Source: Escarpia spicata (Eukaryota > Annelida > Polychaeta > Sabellida > Siboglinidae). From it: a stretch of DNA of 64,000 bases. This document shows positions 46,042 through 57,400 of the stretch, piece after piece. The notes beneath the pieces are model-generated. The model saw nothing but the letters and a program-made list of their open reading frames with translations, had not been told where the DNA came from and made no database searches. Position numbers and translations under genes: made by a program. The stretch is from contig OZ023217.1 in assembly GCA_963995525.1 (NCBI GenBank), forward strand, positions 5,862,830 through 5,926,829. The letters are read 5' to 3'. Every line of letters begins with the position of its first letter. The first letter of the stretch is position 1.

Positions 46042-46473
46042 AATAACCATATTTGATTTTATACTGAACTACATTTTATCTCTATTTTTATTGACATAAA
46101 TTTATATGTATCAGATTACATTTATATTATTGTTTCAGTCTTTTAGTTTTACATTTTTTATATTTATGTATCATGTACATATATCAAAAACAATACCAAG
46201 ATATTTGTTCATTAAATCGCATTATATATTTATTAATGTTATAAATAGGCTACATTTTTTATTCCTCACAATGTTTAATTATTCTTACATCATGTGATGG
46301 AGAGCACGCATGCACAAAAGCATGCATGCATGCACACACTCACATGTATTCATGCATGCATGCATGCACACTCACATGTATTCATGCACGCCTACATGCA
46401 CACATGCACGCTTACACACACACCTCCAGAACAAATGTAGGTACCAAGTCAAACATCAGTTTTACCATAATGT
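46042..46473. other. AT-rich DNA plus ATGC-type microsatellite
   Basis: From about 46305 to 46425 there are (GCAT)n runs and two copies of a segment containing 'cactcacatgtattcatgc'. No gene is seen. Confidence 0.6.
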
Positions 46474-47494
46474 CCGTATGTGTTGGGACACCATATGTTT
46501 TGTGACCTCCTAAAATGTAAAAAAATTATTTCTTTTCTTCACCGTATGTTTTGGGACACCTTTGTAAATAGTTTTATTTTTGTCCCCATGTATTGGGACT
46601 CCTATTATTTGTATTTCTGACAAGCGCGTACCCACTTTTGGTGTATTACAATCCCAGCTGCTCTGATGTAAACAACACAAACTTGGGTGATGTAACTACT
46701 GCAGCACCAGCAATGATATTTCACCCTTCTCTCAGCTACCAGCTGTGGCCTTTATACATTTAGGAAGTGTCACAACACGCATCTAAAATCCTAGTTGCAG
46801 TCCCCCGATGTTTGTCTGGAATGTACAAAACTGCATGATCTCTCGACTGTCTGCATTGTCCCGAAACTTGCACATCATTTCACGTATAGTTGATGTTTTA
46901 ATCTGCAGTACGTTTAGTAGGAATTCTAAGAATAACTCTGGGTCTGAACTGGCCCCTAGATTCACTGCTGGGCCCCTAATTACTCCATGTCTGGCCTGCT
47001 CGTTAAATTTGGCCAATCTTACAGCTGTACTGTTATAATTATAGCTGGAAAGATCATCTCCTAGTACACTGAAACACTTGTTGCCACTTTCCACACCAAG
47101 GCTCAGTCTAATTATAGCTGGGAAGATCAGCTCTAAGTACTCTGAAACAACTTTGCCATTTGCCACATCAAAGCACAGTTAACTGCAAGTGGATTTCTGA
47201 TCAGACGACGTCAATAACTTCAAGGCACCTGCTAAAAACCTTTTTGTCCTAATTTTAAAAACGATGTACACTCTATAGTTTAGCCACTAAAAAACAGTTA
47301 GCAACAGGGTACTAGACGAGGTAACCATGGTGAAGTTACAAAGCCAGATTAACACCATGGTAAAAAAACTGGGACGACATGACGTCAGGATTCGTTCGTG
47401 TATTGGGACAGTGAATCTGAGAATTATTTTTGTGCACCGTATGTTTTAGGACAGCTGATAATTTTATTATTTCTAAGTATCTCAATACATACGG
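46474..47494. mobile_element. Possible DNA transposon with subterminal GTATGTTTTGGGACA repeats
   Basis: The left end 'ccgtatgtgttgggacac' (46474-46491) matches the reverse complement of 47477-47494 at 15 of 18 positions. The same motif recurs in direct orientation near both ends: 'ccgtatgttttgggacac' near 46532, 'ccatgtattgggactcc' near 46585, 'gtgtattgggacag' near 47398 and 'ccgtatgttttaggacag' near 47437. Terminal inverted repeats plus clustered subterminal repeats are typical of cut-and-paste transposons, where they bind transposase. The interior holds a 127-codon minus-strand frame. Superfamily and target-site duplication are not identified. Confidence 0.45.
46783..47166 (-). CDS. Unrecognised 127-residue frame inside the possible transposon
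   Basis: The protein starts MANGKVVSEYLELIFPAI and contains FNEQARHGVIRGPAVNLG and TSTIREMMCKFRDNADSR. I do not recognise a domain and see no zinc finger or DDE signature. Two similar segments about 74 bases apart (around 47035-47080 and 47109-47155, 'aattatagctgg.aagatca') make part of it internally duplicated. It could be a decayed transposase piece, a host exon, or a chance frame. Its position between the putative terminal repeats is the only contextual clue. Confidence 0.2.
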   Translation of the reverse strand: MANGKVVSEYLELIFPAIIRLSLGVESGNKCFSVLGDDLSSYNYNSTAVRLAKFNEQARHGVIRGPAVNLGASSDPELFLEFLLNVLQIKTSTIREMMCKFRDNADSREIMQFCTFQTNIGGLQLGF

Positions 47495-48224
47495 TCGTTA
47501 CGGTAATTCAAACTCCCCCAACAACTAACTACAACCAAGAATAATGTATGCAATAAAAACAAATTGTGACACTGACGATAAAATCAGCAGAAACTGTTTG
47601 TCGACCTTGAGTAAAGCCACGACACCTCTTAAGGCATCGGTTATTCAAGAGCCAAAAACAACTTGTTGTTCACTGCATGCAAAGCAGAACCACTCAAAAC
47701 ATGATTTCAGATACAGTCCCCAATCACAAAAGCTGTCCATTAGTAAAATGCAAAGTATAAATTATTCATGCTCTCCTCTGTTGCGCAAACGCTTGCCTGG
47801 TGTGCGTGCATTCAAATGTGCATTAGTGCAGAGAGTTGCACTTGTGTTGTGCTTCAATCCGCCGATGCATTTATTTATGTCACGTTTAAGTGGCGGTGAA
47901 ATGTCTTACACAAAATTAGATGATGTGTTAAGAAATTAGAACACTTGAAGGGACGTGTTTGGTGGTCGTTTAATGCTGGTTCTACTATGCGCATCTTTGA
48001 TGCGATGTGGCACAACAAATGATGTTGATGTGAGTTTATTTGCATTTCTTCAGAGCAGTTGGTGGTTTCTCTAAATGTGTCCCTATTTTGGATACAAATG
48101 TCTGCCGTGACAGATGTTCCTGTTGCCATTAACTTGCACCAAGTTGTTTCAATACAAATTGTCAATTAGTTTCCACCTGATAGGACATTTTAGTTTTATG
48201 TTATAACTTTATGGTTTTCTTAGT
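47495..48224. other. No supported feature
   Basis: A 131-codon plus frame (47544-47939) begins with ATG but has no recognisable domain and no upstream or downstream gene context. Confidence 0.35.
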
Positions 48225-48832
48225 AGTGATGACTGAGGTGATGGTTGTGGTGATGATAACTGTTGTGAAGTAATGAGTGTGATGGAGATGGTTATGATAA
48301 CTGTGGTGATGGTGATGGTTATGAAAACTGTGGTGATGGTGATGGTTATGATAACTGTGGTGATGGTTATGATAACTGTGGTGATGGTTATGATAACTGT
48401 CGTGATGGTGATGGTTATGATAACTGTCGTGATGGTTATGATAACTGTGGTGATGGTGATAACTGTGGTGATGGTTATGATAACTGTTGTGATGGTGATG
48501 GTTATGATAACTGTGGTGATGGTGATGGTTATGATAACTGTGGTGATGGTTATGATAACTGTTGTGATGGTGATGGTTATGATAACTGTGGTGATGGTGA
48601 TGGTTATGATAACTGTCGTGATGGTTATGATAACTGTCGTGATGGTTATGATAACTGTGGTGATGGTTATGATAACTGTTGTGATGGTGATGGTTATGAT
48701 AACTGTGGTGATGGTGATGGTTATGATAACTGTTGTGATGGTGATGGTTATGATAACTGTCGTGATGGTGATGGTTATGATAACTGTTGTGATGGTTATG
48801 ATAACTGTGGTGATGGTCAATTATGATGCTAA
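48225..48832 (+). repeat. Mixed 21/27-bp GAT-rich minisatellite
   Basis: The core 'ggttatgataactgt' followed by 'ggt', 'cgt' or 'tgt' alternates with one or two 'gatggt' hexamers, giving 21- and 27-base units in irregular order, about 25 copies. Both unit lengths are divisible by three, so frames of about 200 codons are open on both strands (MVMITVV and TVIITIT cycles). These are artefacts. Confidence 0.95.
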
Positions 48833-48844
48833 TGTTTGTCAGGC

Positions 48845-49028
48845 CTGTTAAAGCTCAAGGACTTTGTTACAACTCAAGGAGCCTGTTACAACTCAAGGAG
48901 CCTGTTACAACTCAAGGAGCCTGTTAAAGCTCAAGGACTTTGTTACAACTCAAGGAGCCTGTTACAACTCAAGGAGCCTGTTAAAGCTCAAGGACTTTGT
49001 TACAACTCAAGGAGCCTGTTACAACTCA
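48845..49028 (+). repeat. 19-20-bp minisatellite, left segment
   Basis: Tandem 'gttacaactcaaggagcct' with a regularly spaced 'gttaaagctcaaggacttt' unit, giving a three- to four-unit higher-order pattern. It is cut off at 49028 by a LINE tail. Confidence 0.95.
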
Positions 49029-49645
49029 ATAATAATAATCTTTATTTTATATAGCGCCATATCCATAGCGTTCATAGCGCTTTACATAAAACTAAAATAT
49101 AAATAGTAAAAATTAAACAAATTTAATATAAAAGTAAAAACAATTAAGATAATAATGCCGTGTAAACATAAATAGATTAAAAAGAAAACAATTCTCATGG
49201 TAAAGTAAGTAGTTAAAACGTTCTTTCTGCTGTTAAGAAGATCAAGATAAAAATATGAATAACTTAGAATAAAAAAAAGTTTCTGTGGTCTTTCAAGCAG
49301 AATACACCATAATGAAAAGGTAAGTTTTTAAGGCTGCCTTGAAGGATTGCAGGGAGGCTTTGGAAGTAACAGTAGTTGGTAGATTATTCCATACTGTAGC
49401 GGCAGCGTGAACGAATGAGCATTCACCAGCTTTGGTTCGGGCTCTTTCACCAACAAGATTATTACCATCAGCAGAACGGAGATGTCTGGCTGGTTTGTAA
49501 GGTGACACAAGTGACTGCATATAAGGTGGCGATAGTTCAGCATTTAACGCCTTATACGTGAGTTCAGCTATTTTATAAGTAATGCGTTGCTGGACAGGCA
49601 GCCAATGGAGTTGGCGCAGTAGTGGTACCGCACTGTCAATGAATC
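49029..49645 (-). mobile_element. L2-like LINE fragment inserted in the minisatellite
   Basis: On the minus strand from about 49635 the frame reads LLRQLHWLPVQQRITYKIAE, then Y.PARHLRSADGNNL, CSFVHAAATVWNNLP and SFKAALKTYLF, ending near 49293. This is the L2-group C-terminus. A roughly 260-base 3' UTR follows, with 'gcgctatataaa'-type sequence and a TTATTATTATT tail at 49029-49040. The last 110 or so codons are open without a stop. The reverse transcriptase is absent, so the copy is 5'-truncated. Minisatellite sequence lies on both sides. Confidence 0.88.
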
Positions 49646-49984
49646 TGTTACCTCAAGGAATCAACTCGAGGAGCCTATTACAACCTGAGGCATCTGTTAC
49701 AACCTGACACATCTGTTACAACCTGAGGCATCTGTTACAACCTGAGGCATATGTTACAACCTGAGACATCTGTTACAACCTGAGGCATCTGTTACAACCT
49801 GAGGCATCTGTTACAACCTGAGGCATCTGTTACAACCTGAGGCAACTGTTACAACCTGAGGCATATGTTACAACCTGAGGCATCTGTTACAACCTGAGGC
49901 ATATGTTACAACCTGAGGCATCTGTTACAATCTTAGGCATCTGTTACAACCTGAGGCATCTGCTACAAACTGAGGCATCTGTTA
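49646..49984 (+). repeat. 19-bp minisatellite, middle segment (variant unit)
   Basis: The unit here is 'gttacaacctgaggcatct', distinct from the 'actcaagga' type outside, about 17 copies. It lies between two LINE insertions of opposite orientation. Confidence 0.93.
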
Positions 49985-51990
49985 CATGGGAAACGGTCCA
50001 AAAAGAAACACTTATCGAAAGAAGCCATTAAAAAAATTAAGTATAAACAAATGATGTGGAAGTCATATAGACATACTGGAAATGATGAAGACTACAACAT
50101 TTTGTAAAGAAGCACTAAACCAAGTTACAGTTGAAATTAGAAATTCAAAGAGAAGCTATGAACAACAATTAGCTAGTAATATAAAACATGACAGCAAGAG
50201 TTTTTATACGTATGTTCGAAGCAAACCGAAAGTTCAGGATAAGGTCAGTCCTCTAGAAGATAGTGCTGGAAATATAATATCAGAGGGATTCATAATGGCA
50301 GAAGACCTGAATGAGTATTTTAGTTCGGTGTTTACCAGATAAAATATTAGTTCACTGCCAGTACCAGAGGTTAAGTTCAAGGGGGCAGAATCAGACTATT
50401 TAGGACAGTTAATTGTAACCCCAAAAATGGTAGCTAAAACAATTAGGGCTATGAAGGATAATAAATCATCTGGAGTGGATGGGATTCTGCATAATTAAAT
50501 TACTATTGGAAATTGTAGAACAAATTAGCATACTGCTTGCAACAGTTTTCAATTTGTCATTAGAAGAGGGAGTGGTTCCTTTAGAATGGAAAGAAGCAAA
50601 TATTATTTAAAAAAAGGTTCGAGAAACAAGTCAGAGAACTATAGACCAGTGAGTTTAACATTGGTGATTTGCAAATTATTAGAAGGCTAATTAAAGATCA
50701 CATGGTGGATTTTCTTGTTAAACATAACTTGATAAACCCATCTCAACATGGGTTTCTAAAAGTGAGGTCATGCTTAACAAATATATTATGTTTTTTGGAA
50801 GACATCACTAAGTGGGTAGACAAGGGATCACCAGTAGATAAAATCTACTTAGATTTTCAAAAAGTGTTCAACAAAGTGTCACATCAAAGATTACTGCTTA
50901 AGCTAATGGCCCGTGTCATAGGAAATTGTATAATTGACTGGATAGAAAAATGGCTGATTGACAGAAGACAATGGGTAGTTGTTGATGGGAGGCTTCAAAC
51001 TGGAAATCAGTTTTGAGTGGGGTACCAGTACTGGGACCTATATTATTCTTAATATATATAATCGATTTGGACGATGATATCAAAAGCAAGGTGTTGAAAT
51101 TTGCGGATGATACAAAAGTGTTTAGAAGGATTAAAAGTGATGGAGATAGACAGCATTTACAAGACGATCTTGATAGGTTGATCAAATGGTCTGAAAAGTG
51201 GCAAATGTTGTTCAATTTTGGGAAATGTAAATGCCTTCACACAGGACATGGGAACGAATGTGTAGAATATACAATGGGGGGAACTGTACTAAGTACTACT
51301 GTAAAAGAAAAAGACTTAGGGCTGACTATTAGTGCTGACATGAAGGTTTCAGAGCAGTGTGGAAATGCAGCTTCAAAAGGAAATCAAATCCTTGGATTGA
51401 TTAGGCGAAATATAGCATATAAAGAAAAAGAACTAATAATACCGCTGTACAAAACAATAGTTAGGCCTCACTTAGAATATTGTATACAAGCGTGAGGCCA
51501 TATCGCAAGAAGGACATAGATATGCTAGAAAGAGTACAGAGGAGAGTGACTAAAATGATACCAAAACTGAGGGATCTTAGTTATGAAAAACGCCTAAAAG
51601 AATGTGGTTTAACAACATTAGAGACCAGGAGATTGAGAGGAGATCAGATAGAAGTGTTTAAAATATTGAATGGTTATGAAAATATTGATAGAAATATTGT
51701 TTTCGTAGTTAAAAAAGATAGAAGAACTAGAAGACATGAAGTTATATTAGTAAAGGAGCAGTGTAGATTAGATATAAGAAAGTTCTCATTTTCATAAAGG
51801 ACTGTATATGAATGGAACAGATTACCTGCTGATTGTGTGCGTGCTAGTAGTGTGAATATGTATAAAAATAAAATTGACACATACCTCAGAAGGGCGGGAC
51901 ACATGTAGATAACAGGGTTGGACTCGATAAGCCAAAGGGATTCCCCTTGTCCACCTGCCATCTAGAGTTAATTATGTAGGTGACAATCTT
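49985..51990 (+). pseudogene. CR1-like non-LTR retrotransposon, reverse transcriptase relic
   Basis: About 2 kb of a CR1/Jockey-group ORF2 with endonuclease missing. Order: linker (WKSYRHTGND near 50055), NEYFSSVF (about 50310), NKSSGVDGI (about 50460), ENYRPVSLT (about 50637), SQHGFLKVRSC (about 50741), IYLDFQKVFNKVSH (about 50845), a shortened SGVPVLGP near 51020 lacking the usual QGS, FADDTK catalytic motif near 51103, GLTTLETRRLRGDQ (about 51605) and WNRLPADCVRASSVN (about 51815). Frameshifts occur near 50100, 50490, 50690, 51010 and 51490, and nonsense codons at about 50340 and 51795. It cannot encode an active enzyme. The 5' end joins the minisatellite directly. Confidence 0.92.
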
Positions 51991-53570
51991 GTTAAATCTT
52001 GTTAAATCAAGGACCTGTTACAACTCAAGGTGTATGTTACAACTAAAGGGGGCACATTACAACTCGAGGTATAAGTTACAACTCAAAGGAGCCTGTTACA
52101 ACTCAATGAGATTGTTACAACTCAAGGAGTCTGTCACAATTCAATGAGTCTGTTACAACCCAAGGGTTCTGTTACAGATCAAGGACTCTGTTACAACTTC
52201 AGAAGTATGTTACAACTCAAGGAGCCTGTTACAACTCAAAGAGTTTGTTACAACTGAATGAATCTGTTAAAACTTGATAAGTATGTTAGAACTCAAGGAG
52301 TCTGTTACAACTCAAGGACTATGTTACAACTCAAGGAGCCTGTTACCATTCAAGGTGCCTGTTACAACTCAAGGAGAGCCTGTTACAACTCAAGAGTCTG
52401 TTACAACTCAAAGACTCTGTTAAAACTCAAGGACTCTGTTACAACTCACAGAGCCTGTTACAACTCAAGGAGCCTGTCATAACTCAATGAGTCTGTTACA
52501 ACTCAATGAGTCTGTTACAACTGAAGGAGTCTGGTAAAACTCAAGGAATGTGTTACATCTCAAGGAGCCTATTATAATTCAAGGAGTTTGTTACAACTCA
52601 AGAACTATGTTACAACTCAAGGCCTGTTACCACTCAAGGAGTCTATTACAACTCAAGAGTATGTTACAACTCAATGAGTCTGTTACAACTCAAGAGTATG
52701 TTACAACTCATGGACTCTGTTACAACTCAAGGAGCCTGTTACAATTCAAGAGTCTGTTACAACTCAAAAACTCTATTACAACTCAAGGACTCTGTTACAA
52801 CTCAAGGAGCCTGTTACAATTCAATGAGTCTGTTACAACTGAAAGAGTCTGTTACAACTCAAGGAATGTGTTACATCTCAAGGAGCCTATTACAACTCAA
52901 GGAGTTTGTTACAACTCAAGAACTATGTTACAACTCAAGGAGCCTGTTACCACTCAAGGAGCCTGTTACAACTCAAGAGTATGTTACAACTCAGTGAGCC
53001 TGTTACAACTCAAGAGTATGTTACAACTCAAGTACTCTGTTATAACTCAAGAGTCTGTTACAATTCAAGGACTATGTTACAACTCAAGGAACCTGTTACA
53101 ACTCAAGAGTCTGTTACAACTCAAAGACTCTGTTATAACTCAAGGACTCTGTTACAACTCAAGGAGCCTGTTACAATTCAATTATTCTGTTACAACTCAA
53201 GGAGTATGTTACAATTCAAGGAGTTTGTTACAACTCAAGGACTATGTTACAACTCAACGAGCCTGTTACCACTCAATGAGCCTGTTACAACTCAAGAGTC
53301 TGTTACAACTCAAGAGTATGTTACAATTCAAAGACTCTGTTACAACTCAAGGAGCCTGTTACAACTCAAGGAGCCTGTTACAACTCAAGAGTCTGTTACA
53401 ACTCAAACACTCTGTTATAACTCAAGGACTCTATTATAACTCAAGAGTTTGTTATAAGTCAAGGAGTCTGTTACAATTCCAGGAGCTTGGTCTGAAAAAA
53501 CTCCAAGAGCCTGGCCCAGTCGAAGTCAAGGAGCCTGGCCTGTCCCCTTTAGAAATCAAGGATTTGACTC
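51991..53570 (+). repeat. 19-20-bp minisatellite, right segment, about 78 copies
   Basis: Tandem 'gttacaactcaaggagtct' type units with many single-base variants ('gagcct', 'gactct', 'gagtatgt', 'caagagtctg'). The last 100 bases drift into 'gagcctggcc' and 'agtcaagg' variants before unique sequence. Long plus-strand frames (for example 344 codons at 52550-53584) result from the repeat and are not genes. Confidence 0.95.
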
Positions 53571-55690
53571 TCCCTCAGCTCTGAAGGCTTCTGACAATGA
53601 TGGATAGGCAAAACATTAGCGCAGCGCAGCGGAACAGGGAGAACATATTGAGAAGTCAGTGATGCAGCATGACAGCACAGGGGCACATGTTCGGGACGCG
53701 GTGCTGCTAAAGTCATCACTCTCCTAGTGATGTCAGCCCACACTCCCAGTTCCCACTGTGAGGTTGTCCCTGCACTTTGTTGATTGTCATCTTAATGGGA
53801 CATTGTCACAGAACGTTTGTGTCACTGCACGACTCGAGGGGGTCCAATGTAGTGTGGCGAGTCGATAGATTCTTACAGCTGAAAACAATATGGAAGCTAT
53901 CTCACCTCTCTATGGGGTTTCACCTTTACTCATCCTCGCAAACAAGGTGGTAGTTAACTACATGACATCTGGCAGATATCCCATGCAATGTGTGGAAGTT
54001 CGTTGAATTATTTGAACTAACTGCCTATGTTGGTCGTACTATAAAACCGTGATGTAGAAACTCCTGCACCCCACATCAAAGAGCAGTTGCAGGAAATCAC
54101 AGTATAATTACACGTTTGACCATTATCCCGAGCAGCTGAGTGATAATGTGTATTCAAATAATTACAACTACGTCCTGGACATCACATGTAATATCAGCCA
54201 AGAATGGATGAAATCCAAACAGCCAAATCTTGAATGGCAATGAGGTGACTGATTCAGTTTAATTTCATTGTTTTACCAAGGTGATTTGCCAGGGATATGA
54301 GGACAGCAGTGCCCCCTAGCATACGAGAATGTCGTGAACTCTTCACTGACCCCCTCCCCATCACAGAATTAGTCTTTATATTTTGCTTCATCTTCAACTT
54401 CTTTGTTTAACATTAGTAAATTACTAAGTAGACAAACTGAATTGCCAGCCATTTGGTAAACATCAAAAACTTATAATGTTACAGAAGGTTAAATAATGTT
54501 TGATTACTTTTAAAGTATTTCTAGTGTTTGACTGGCACTTTTATCACTGCTACACACACATGCATGCACACATGCATGGATGCACACGCACACACACACT
54601 TATACAAACACATTGCATAAGATGTAGCATGTCTAAAATCAACATAATATAAGATTTTAAAATGCAGCTTGCAACAAACAGCCGTGTATTCAATGGGACA
54701 GCAGGGTGTCTTCCTTAAATACTATTCTTTTCATGATACCGTTACCATTTTGCATTAAAATATACAATATCTCAGGATATTTTACACCATCAACTGGGTA
54801 TCCCTGGTATAACAGATACAACATCCTCAGAAGACAGACTCTAAGAAAAGGCCCCAGCTGTTTACCTCTGCCACTGAATCTGATATGCCCAATTTTTGTC
54901 TTGTGCTTCAGTGAAGGCCATGATTAGTTTTCTGAAGTACCCAGACATTATGCTCTTTCTACCGTGCTCAACCAAATCCACTAAATCAATCAATGCATGC
55001 CGCTAGACATGTAGAACAAATTGCTGGCTGTTACTGTTAGCACTTGCAAGTTCCAGTATAAGCTAGTTCCAGTACAGCACTGTATTCCCCATGGAAAACA
55101 ATGCTAAAAAACCATGAAGCAATTCCATGATCCAATTTTAATAACTGCATTTTTTGGTATTTGTCATGTCAGCAGTTTGCAGTACTTAGCGGTTGCGTCA
55201 AATCTTACAAATAAAAAAAAAAATTACCTTTGAAGTTGAAAGATTGCCCAGTCATTCGTCACCCAAACAATTCATCCATGAAATTCAAGGTAAGTGTGCA
55301 AGTCACCCTGTGTTCAGTTTGTGATGCGATCACGTAAAATGTTCAATACAATTCACTGTCAGCTCAAATGAATAGTTTATTGTATCGTCGAAGAATATGA
55401 TGTCCAGGCAAAAGTTTCGAGATGTGCCCATGATGGCAAGGGGGAGGGGGTTCGGTTTAGGATGGGAGAGTTAGAGTCGGTTCTTCGTTTAAGGTTCGTT
55501 TAAGCCTATATATTGTTACACATGGACAGATCTCGGAACTTCTTCCTGGGATGCGTTGATACACCTAATAAACATGCATTGCAAATTCTTATTCTTACAG
55601 TGTTCATACCCACGATATACTTTGATAATATATGTAGGCTTATTTATGTGGTGCATGCTAATTTTTGTCTGCATGTTTTCCTTTTTTCAG
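53571..55690. other. Non-coding flank upstream of the SWIM/YqaJ relic
   Basis: No gene is firmly seen. A (CA)n tract lies at 54553-54600. A good splice-donor consensus CAAG/GTAAGTG occurs at 55286-55296 after an open stretch containing 'atgaaattcaag', and could be an upstream exon end of the pseudogene. I cannot confirm this. Confidence 0.35.
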
Positions 55691-57400
55691 TGAAAGATAG
55701 TGGGGACACCAGCAGTGTGAGGGCTTTGTCTTACAGATCCATGGCAAAGAATGAAAAAACATACAAAATGCAAGTACATACAGCATTTTACATTATTAAC
55801 TGATAATTGATCGAATGATCTTGAAACTTCTACGAATCATTTGTATTTCCAGCCTTCACATTCTGTCTCATGTTTACAGCATGCCTGTAAATGTGTTTAG
55901 GAGCGTGTTTGTGTGTAGTTGTGATTGTATTAGTATTTTCAGTGGAGAAATGTGCTGTGTGGGACACGAGATGTGTGACATGCCATGACATTGTTGTAAG
56001 GTGAAAGTCATGTTTGTATTTTTCAGATGGTGCTGTTGAAAACAAGCGGTCTGTCTGTCCAGTTTAGTTCCTGTGAGTGCAAAGCAAAATCTGCTAAGTG
56101 CAGCCACCTCATTACACTGCTCTACAGCCTAGCCCATTTCTACAAGCTGGGACTGAAGGCAGTACCACCTGTTCTTAGCAAGACCTGGCAACCACAACAG
56201 TGGCACCTACCAGCACGCCAGGTGGGGATCCATCCAGAGTGTGTCAACTCGATCAATGTATCCAAGGTGAAGCCCCCAAGAAGAGACAAAAACTACTCAA
56301 AAGAAAAAGATGGTCACCAAGGGATTGTTGCCAACTTTGTAGTGCCCTCTGCAGCCAGCCATCCCTTTGACACAGATAGCTGATTCCATGCGCTCGGCCC
56401 TGCAAGCTACCGGAAAAGACCTACATATCACCTGTCTGTTGCCAGATTCATCTGTTCTGACCATCTCAACAAATAGCTTCGGTGCAGTTCCAAAAAGTTC
56501 TGTACTGGCAACACAACAACCTCATCTAGAGAAAGGGGCCATCTTTTTTTTTGATCCAGCAGCACCAGACTTCCCATGTTTGGTTTCTTCCCCACAAGAC
56601 ACTTTGTACCAGTCTGTTTTGACCAAGGCTGAGCAGGATGTGTCTGATTCACTGTGTTTCGATAAAGCGACTTGTGGAGGTTGAGAAGAAAACACTTGAA
56701 CAATGAAAGATGCCTATGTGGAAGAGTGTTAGGCCAAAGAGACTGATGGCAAGTCGGTTTCACCAAGTGATCGTCAGACGGAGAGACCATGAAAAACTGG
56801 CCAAGTTGCTGCTGTCGGGGAAAAACATTCAGACACAAGCTATGAAGCACGGCACTGAGCAAGAGAAGGAAGCAGCAAAGCTGTACGCAAACCCCACAGG
56901 TAGAAATGTGCAAACGGTGGGATTTGTGATCAATGTGCATGGTCCCACCTTGGTGCTTTCCCAGACATGGTCCCACCTTGGTGCTTTCCCAGACATGGTC
57001 CCACCTTGGTGCTTTCCCAGACATGGTCCCACCTTGGTGCTTTCCCAGACATGGTCCCACCTTGGTGCTTTCCCAGACATGAAGGTCTTTGATAGTGCTG
57101 CCGATACCCCTTTTGGTCTGCTGGAAATCAAATGTCCTGTTTCTGATTCATTCACTAAAGCAAAGTGCCTGAAGCAGGAGGCCGAAGGAACATACAAACT
57201 TAAAAGAAATCATGCCTACTTCCATTAATTCACGGGTCCGATGGCACCGACTGGAGTGATGTAGTGCGATTTTTGTTATGTGCAAGCATGACTTCCACTT
57301 AGATCGCATTGTGTTCAAGGCTGATGTTTGGGAGGAGATGAATAGAAAACTTGATCTGTTCTTCTTCCAGTACTATCTGCCTCTTCTGGCTGGACAGTAA
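55691..57400 (+). pseudogene. SWIM zinc finger / YqaJ-type nuclease gene, broken
   Basis: Exon 55691-55773 (VRALSYRSMAKNEKTYKMQ) follows an acceptor 'ccttttttcag'. It is joined in phase 0, across a GT-AG intron at 55774-56026, to an exon with a SWIM motif CxC-x6-CxH at 56072-56107 (CECKAKSAKCSH) and then WQPQQWHLPARQ. The YqaJ part follows: RLMASRFHQVIVRRR (about 56740), T.AMKHGTEQEKEAAKLY, a PD motif (AFPDM, 57067-57081), LEIKCP (57121-57138), LKRNHAYFH, CDF, and HDFHLDRIVFKADVWEEMN, ending at TAA 57398-57400. Lesions: frameshifts near 56370, 56670 and 57275; stops at 56704-56706, 57226-57228 and about 57264; and five 28-bp repeats inside the nuclease motif. YqaJ proteins are PD-(D/E)XK nucleases and SWIM domains bind zinc. 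The role of the animal family is unclear to me. Confidence 0.85.
56941..57080 (+). repeat. Five perfect 28-bp repeats inside the YqaJ coding relic
   Basis: Five identical 28-base units ('ggtcccaccttggtg' plus 'ctttcccagacat') lie end to end. They read in rotating frames, and the SHLGAFPDM phase appears twice, so the catalytic-Asp-like PD motif is duplicated. Perfect identity in an otherwise decayed gene implies recent expansion. Confidence 0.97.

Noticed and set aside
47544..47939. 131-codon plus-strand frame as a gene
   Set aside because: No domain, no splice or promoter context, and no similarity that I recognise.
52550..53584. 344-codon plus-strand frame
   Set aside because: A translation of the 19-20-bp minisatellite. 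Residues cycle (YNSRSLLQLK) with no domain.
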